From Neolewinella litorea (GTDB lineage Bacteria > Bacteroidota > Bacteroidia > Chitinophagales > Saprospiraceae): DNA of 64,000 nt. Below, in pieces: positions 61,753 through 64,000 of the stretch; position 1 is the stretch's first letter, and the number at the start of each line of letters is the position of its first letter. The translations under genes were made by a program, and so were the position numbers. The notes under the pieces were generated by a model. That model worked only from the letters and a program-made list of their open reading frames with translations. It did not search any database and was not told the origin of the DNA. The DNA is taken from contig NZ_SRSF01000007.1 in the NCBI RefSeq assembly GCF_004803465.1, forward strand, positions 1 through 64,000, read 5' to 3'.

Positions 61753-62343
61753 CTACACCGCCAGGAAATCCCGGATAATGCGCTCCCCCACCGCGGCAGA
61801 TTTCTCCGGGTGGAACTGGGCGGCGTAAAAATTGTCGCGCCGCATCATGGCCGCGAAGTCCATGCCGCAGTATTTCGTGGTGGCCACGGTATCCGGGCCG
61901 GTCTCTACGTAATAGCTGTGGACGTAGTAGCAGTGCTGTCCGTCGATCTCCGGCGAGAGCCACTCCCCCTTGCCATTTAGCCGGATCTCGTTCCAGCCCA
62001 TGTGGGGCACCTTTTCGCCGGGGCCCGGCCGAAATTGCCGCACCCGCTCGGGGAAAATGCCGAGGCACTCCACATCGCCCTCCTCGCTGTGACTGCACAG
62101 CAACTGCATGCCCACGCACACTCCGAAGACGGGTTGGGTGAGGGAGCGGATCAGGTCGGCCAGGCCGCTTTCGTTCAGGTGGGCCATGGTAGAGGCCGCG
62201 TGGCCCACGCCGGGAAAGATCACCTTGTCGGCGGCACGGATCCGGCCGTGGTCGGCCGTCAGCTCGTGCTCCACGCCGATGCGCTCTAGTGCGTAGAGGA
62301 CCGAGCGGATGTTGCCGGCGTTATAATTGATGACTGCTACCAT
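61753..62343 (-). CDS. hisH: Imidazole glycerol phosphate synthase glutaminase subunit HisH
   Basis: A 196-residue class I glutamine amidotransferase that supplies ammonia to HisF. The triad is C76 (GVCVGMQLL), H178 and E180 (AQFHPEKS). VINYNAGNIRSVLYALERIG and the oxyanion strand FPGVGHA are present. The ATG at 62343 begins MVAVINY. Length is standard. It is separated from hisF by about 43 kb. A well-spaced promoter is just upstream. Confidence 0.97.
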   Translation of the reverse strand: MVAVINYNAGNIRSVLYALERIGVEHELTADHGRIRAADKVIFPGVGHAASTMAHLNESGLADLIRSLTQPVFGVCVGMQLLCSHSEEGDVECLGIFPERVRQFRPGPGEKVPHMGWNEIRLNGKGEWLSPEIDGQHCYYVHSYYVETGPDTVATTKYCGMDFAAMMRRDNFYAAQFHPEKSAAVGERIIRDFLAV

Positions 62344-62364
62344 ACACGTATTAGCTAAAGGGGG

Positions 62365-62397
62365 CAAAGATACGGCAGGACGCGGCCGCGCCTTCAA
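62365..62397 (-). promoter_or_regulatory. Promoter upstream of hisH (TTG...TATCTTTG)
   Basis: A -7 box TATCTTTG at 62365-62372 and a TTG at 62395-62397, 22 bp apart, fit the Bacteroidota TTG-N17-23-TAnnTTTG promoter. It lies 22 bp from the ATG. This is the best promoter match in the window. Confidence 0.6.
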
Positions 62398-62473
62398 CGG
62401 CGGGCCAAGGCCACCTGGTGACGGGCCGCTACACGCGTGGTAAGGCGGTTCGGAACCGCCTTACGGCCAGGGC

Positions 62474-63664
62474 CTACTTGGCGAGTACCCCCAGTTCCTT
62501 ACCTACCTCCACGAAGGCTTGGACGGCCCGATCGAGGTGCTCCCGCTCGTGGGCGGCGGAGAGCTGTACACGGATCCGTGCCTTGCCCTTCGGGACTACT
62601 GGGTAGAAGAACCCGATGACGTAAATGCCTTTTTCCAACAGGCGGGCGGCGTATTGCTGGGCCAGTGGAGCCTCGTACAGCATGACCGGTACAATAGGGT
62701 GGTCGCCGGGGATGATATCAAAGCCCGCTTCGGTCATGGCCTGGCGGAAGTACTTCGTGTTCTCCGTCAGTTTGTCCCTCAACTCGGTGGAGGCGCTGAG
62801 CATGTCGAGCGCGCGGATGGAGGCGCCCACGATGGCCGGGGCCAGGGTGTTGGAGAAGAGGTAGGGGCGGGAGTGTTGCCGTAGCAGGTCTACAATCTCC
62901 TGGCGTGCCGCGGTAAATCCGCCCGAGGCGCCGCCCAGGGCCTTTCCGTAGGTACCGGTGATGATATCCACCCGGTCCATGACGCCGCGGTACTCGTGTA
63001 CGCCGCGGCCGGTTTTGCCGATGAATCCGGTAGAGTGGCATTCATCGATCATGACCAGGGCCTCGTACTTGTCGGCTAGGTCACAGATCTTGTCCAGCTG
63101 GGCAATGGTACCGTCCATCGAGAAGGAGCCGTCGGTAACGATGAGTTTCCGGCGACTTCCCTCGGCGGCTTTCAGTTGTTCTTCCAGGGATTCCATATCG
63201 TTGTGATCGTAGCGGAAGCGTTTCGCTTTGCACAGGCGAATCCCGTCGATGATGGAAGCGTGGTTTAAGGCGTCAGAGATGACGGCATCTTCGGCGGTCA
63301 GCAAGGGCTCGAACAGGCCCCCGTTGGCGTCGAAGGCCGCCGCGTAGAGAATACTGTCTTCCATGCCGAGGAAGTCGGCCGTCTTACGCTCCAGTTCCTT
63401 ATGAATGTCCTGGGTACCGCAGATGAAGCGCACGGAAGACATCCCGAAGCCGTGGCTGTCGAGGGTTTCGTGGGAAGCCTTCAGGAGCTCGGGGTGGGAA
63501 GAGAGGCCCAGGTAATTGTTGGCGCAGAAATTCAGTACATCGGGGTTCTCCTCGGTGTCAATCTCCGCCCCCTGGGGCGTGGTGATGACGCGCTCCTCCT
63601 TGTACAGGCCGGCGGATTTGATATCGGCAATTTGTTCCTGGAGGGATTCTTTCAGATTATACAT
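62474..63664 (-). CDS. kbl: Glycine C-acetyltransferase (2-amino-3-ketobutyrate CoA ligase)
   Basis: A 396-residue PLP enzyme of the alpha-oxoamine synthase group that converts 2-amino-3-oxobutanoate and CoA to glycine and acetyl-CoA. The N-terminus [20 protein letters not shown] is the family start. [59 protein letters not shown] and the PLP-Lys region [13 protein letters not shown] are all present. The ATG at 63664 is used; the open frame upstream is not conserved. A gene ending as threonine dehydrogenase lies just upstream. Confidence 0.96.
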   Translation of the reverse strand: MYNLKESLQEQIADIKSAGLYKEERVITTPQGAEIDTEENPDVLNFCANNYLGLSSHPELLKASHETLDSHGFGMSSVRFICGTQDIHKELERKTADFLGMEDSILYAAAFDANGGLFEPLLTAEDAVISDALNHASIIDGIRLCKAKRFRYDHNDMESLEEQLKAAEGSRRKLIVTDGSFSMDGTIAQLDKICDLADKYEALVMIDECHSTGFIGKTGRGVHEYRGVMDRVDIITGTYGKALGGASGGFTAARQEIVDLLRQHSRPYLFSNTLAPAIVGASIRALDMLSASTELRDKLTENTKYFRQAMTEAGFDIIPGDHPIVPVMLYEAPLAQQYAARLLEKGIYVIGFFYPVVPKGKARIRVQLSAAHEREHLDRAVQAFVEVGKELGVLAK

Positions 63665-63771
63665 GTGGGGTAGTTTGTGACATTCATCGTTGAATGTGGA
63701 GGATACGAAAACTTGCGCTAAGGGGCTGGGTTCAGTGGCGAAAGTGGAAAGGAGGTTGCGGAGACTGGGCT

Positions 63772-63999
63772 TCAGTCCTTCACTTCGGAATTCGCCTCGG
63801 CCCGCTGCAGCAGGTTGTCCAGCATCGTAGCGCAGATGCGGTCCAGGTCGTAAGCGGGTTTCCATCCCCAATCGTTCCGGGCCGGGCCGTCGTCGATGCG
63901 GTCGGGCCAGTCGGCGGCGATGTTCTGGCGGAAATCAGGGGCGTACCGCACTTCAAAGTCGGGCAAAATTTTCTGGATCGCCTCCGCCACGTCGGCCGG
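63772..63999 (-). CDS. L-threonine 3-dehydrogenase, epimerase-family (C-terminal part, cut by window edge)
   Basis: The last 76 codons visible of a gene running off the right edge. [20 protein letters not shown], then [20 protein letters not shown], matches the C-terminus of NAD-dependent-epimerase-type threonine dehydrogenases. It is followed by [20 protein letters not shown]. It is 107 bp upstream of kbl on the same strand, the next enzyme of the pathway, which strongly supports the assignment. The apparent GTG at 63990 is internal and not the start. Confidence 0.85.
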   Translation of the reverse strand, partial: PADVAEAIQKILPDFEVRYAPDFRQNIAADWPDRIDDGPARNDWGWKPAYDLDRICATMLDNLLQRAEANSEVKD

Positions 64000-64000
64000 C

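Overview
The window is about 64 kb of GC-rich DNA from a member of the Bacteroidota, most likely a marine Saprospiria/Lewinella-type organism (taxonomy inferred, not searched). The support is a SusC/SusD pair, two proteins with type IX secretion (T9SS) C-terminal sorting domains, GldE, DUF5686 and DUF5362 proteins, TAnnTTTG-type -7 promoter boxes and few Shine-Dalgarno sites. I saw no rRNA, tRNA or CRISPR array.

Layout. 1-2.6 kb: an insertion-sequence remnant with two consecutive DDE integrases, a decayed sensor-propeller pseudogene and copy 1 of a 162-165 bp palindromic repeat. 2.6-13.1 kb: a polysaccharide utilisation locus. It holds a secreted GH144-type glucanase, a secreted protein with five repeated binding-like modules, a lipoprotein GH144 paralogue, SusC and SusD. 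By family the likely substrate is a beta-1,2-glucan. 13.2-14.7 kb: a ThuA-like protein and a LysE-type exporter. 14.7-17.1 kb: a small accessory island of repeated hairpin units holding a DUF4160/DUF2442 pair (the first gene broken by a stop codon) and a RelE/ParE-like toxin-antitoxin pair. 17.1-22.6 kb: an SGNH hydrolase, hisF, repeat copy 2, a DUF5362 membrane protein, hisIE, a GatB/YqeY protein, an LptF/G permease and a prohibitin-like protein.

22.6-43.7 kb is one long run of minus-strand genes. In map order these are a soluble-adenylyl-cyclase-like protein (two cyclase domains, ATPase, TPRs), an anti-sigma factor, fabH, a sodium:solute symporter, thioredoxin, ligA, gldE, ssb, mutY, an ECF-like sigma factor, nusA, rimP, a SulP transporter, a CstB-like persulfide dioxygenase/rhodanese and a sulfatase. 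43.8-54.5 kb (mostly minus strand): a MoxR ATPase, thiL, purA, a DUF1206 protein (plus strand), GNAT, SRAP, infB and a DUF1801 protein. Families of GC-rich hairpin, mirror-motif and tandem repeats fill the gaps here, including a seven-copy 84 bp array beside infB. 54.6-64 kb: a two-gene amidohydrolase operon, a DUF5686 outer-membrane protein, hisH, kbl and the end of a threonine dehydrogenase gene.

How the genes work together. The PUL genes bind, cut and import a glycan. HisF and HisH, 43 kb apart, form imidazole-glycerol-phosphate synthase, and HisIE acts earlier in the same pathway. Kbl and the threonine dehydrogenase convert threonine to glycine. The persulfide dioxygenase/rhodanese and SulP form a two-gene sulfur operon. 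The housekeeping genes are ordinary; the unusual material is the repeats, the modular PUL protein and the cyclase.
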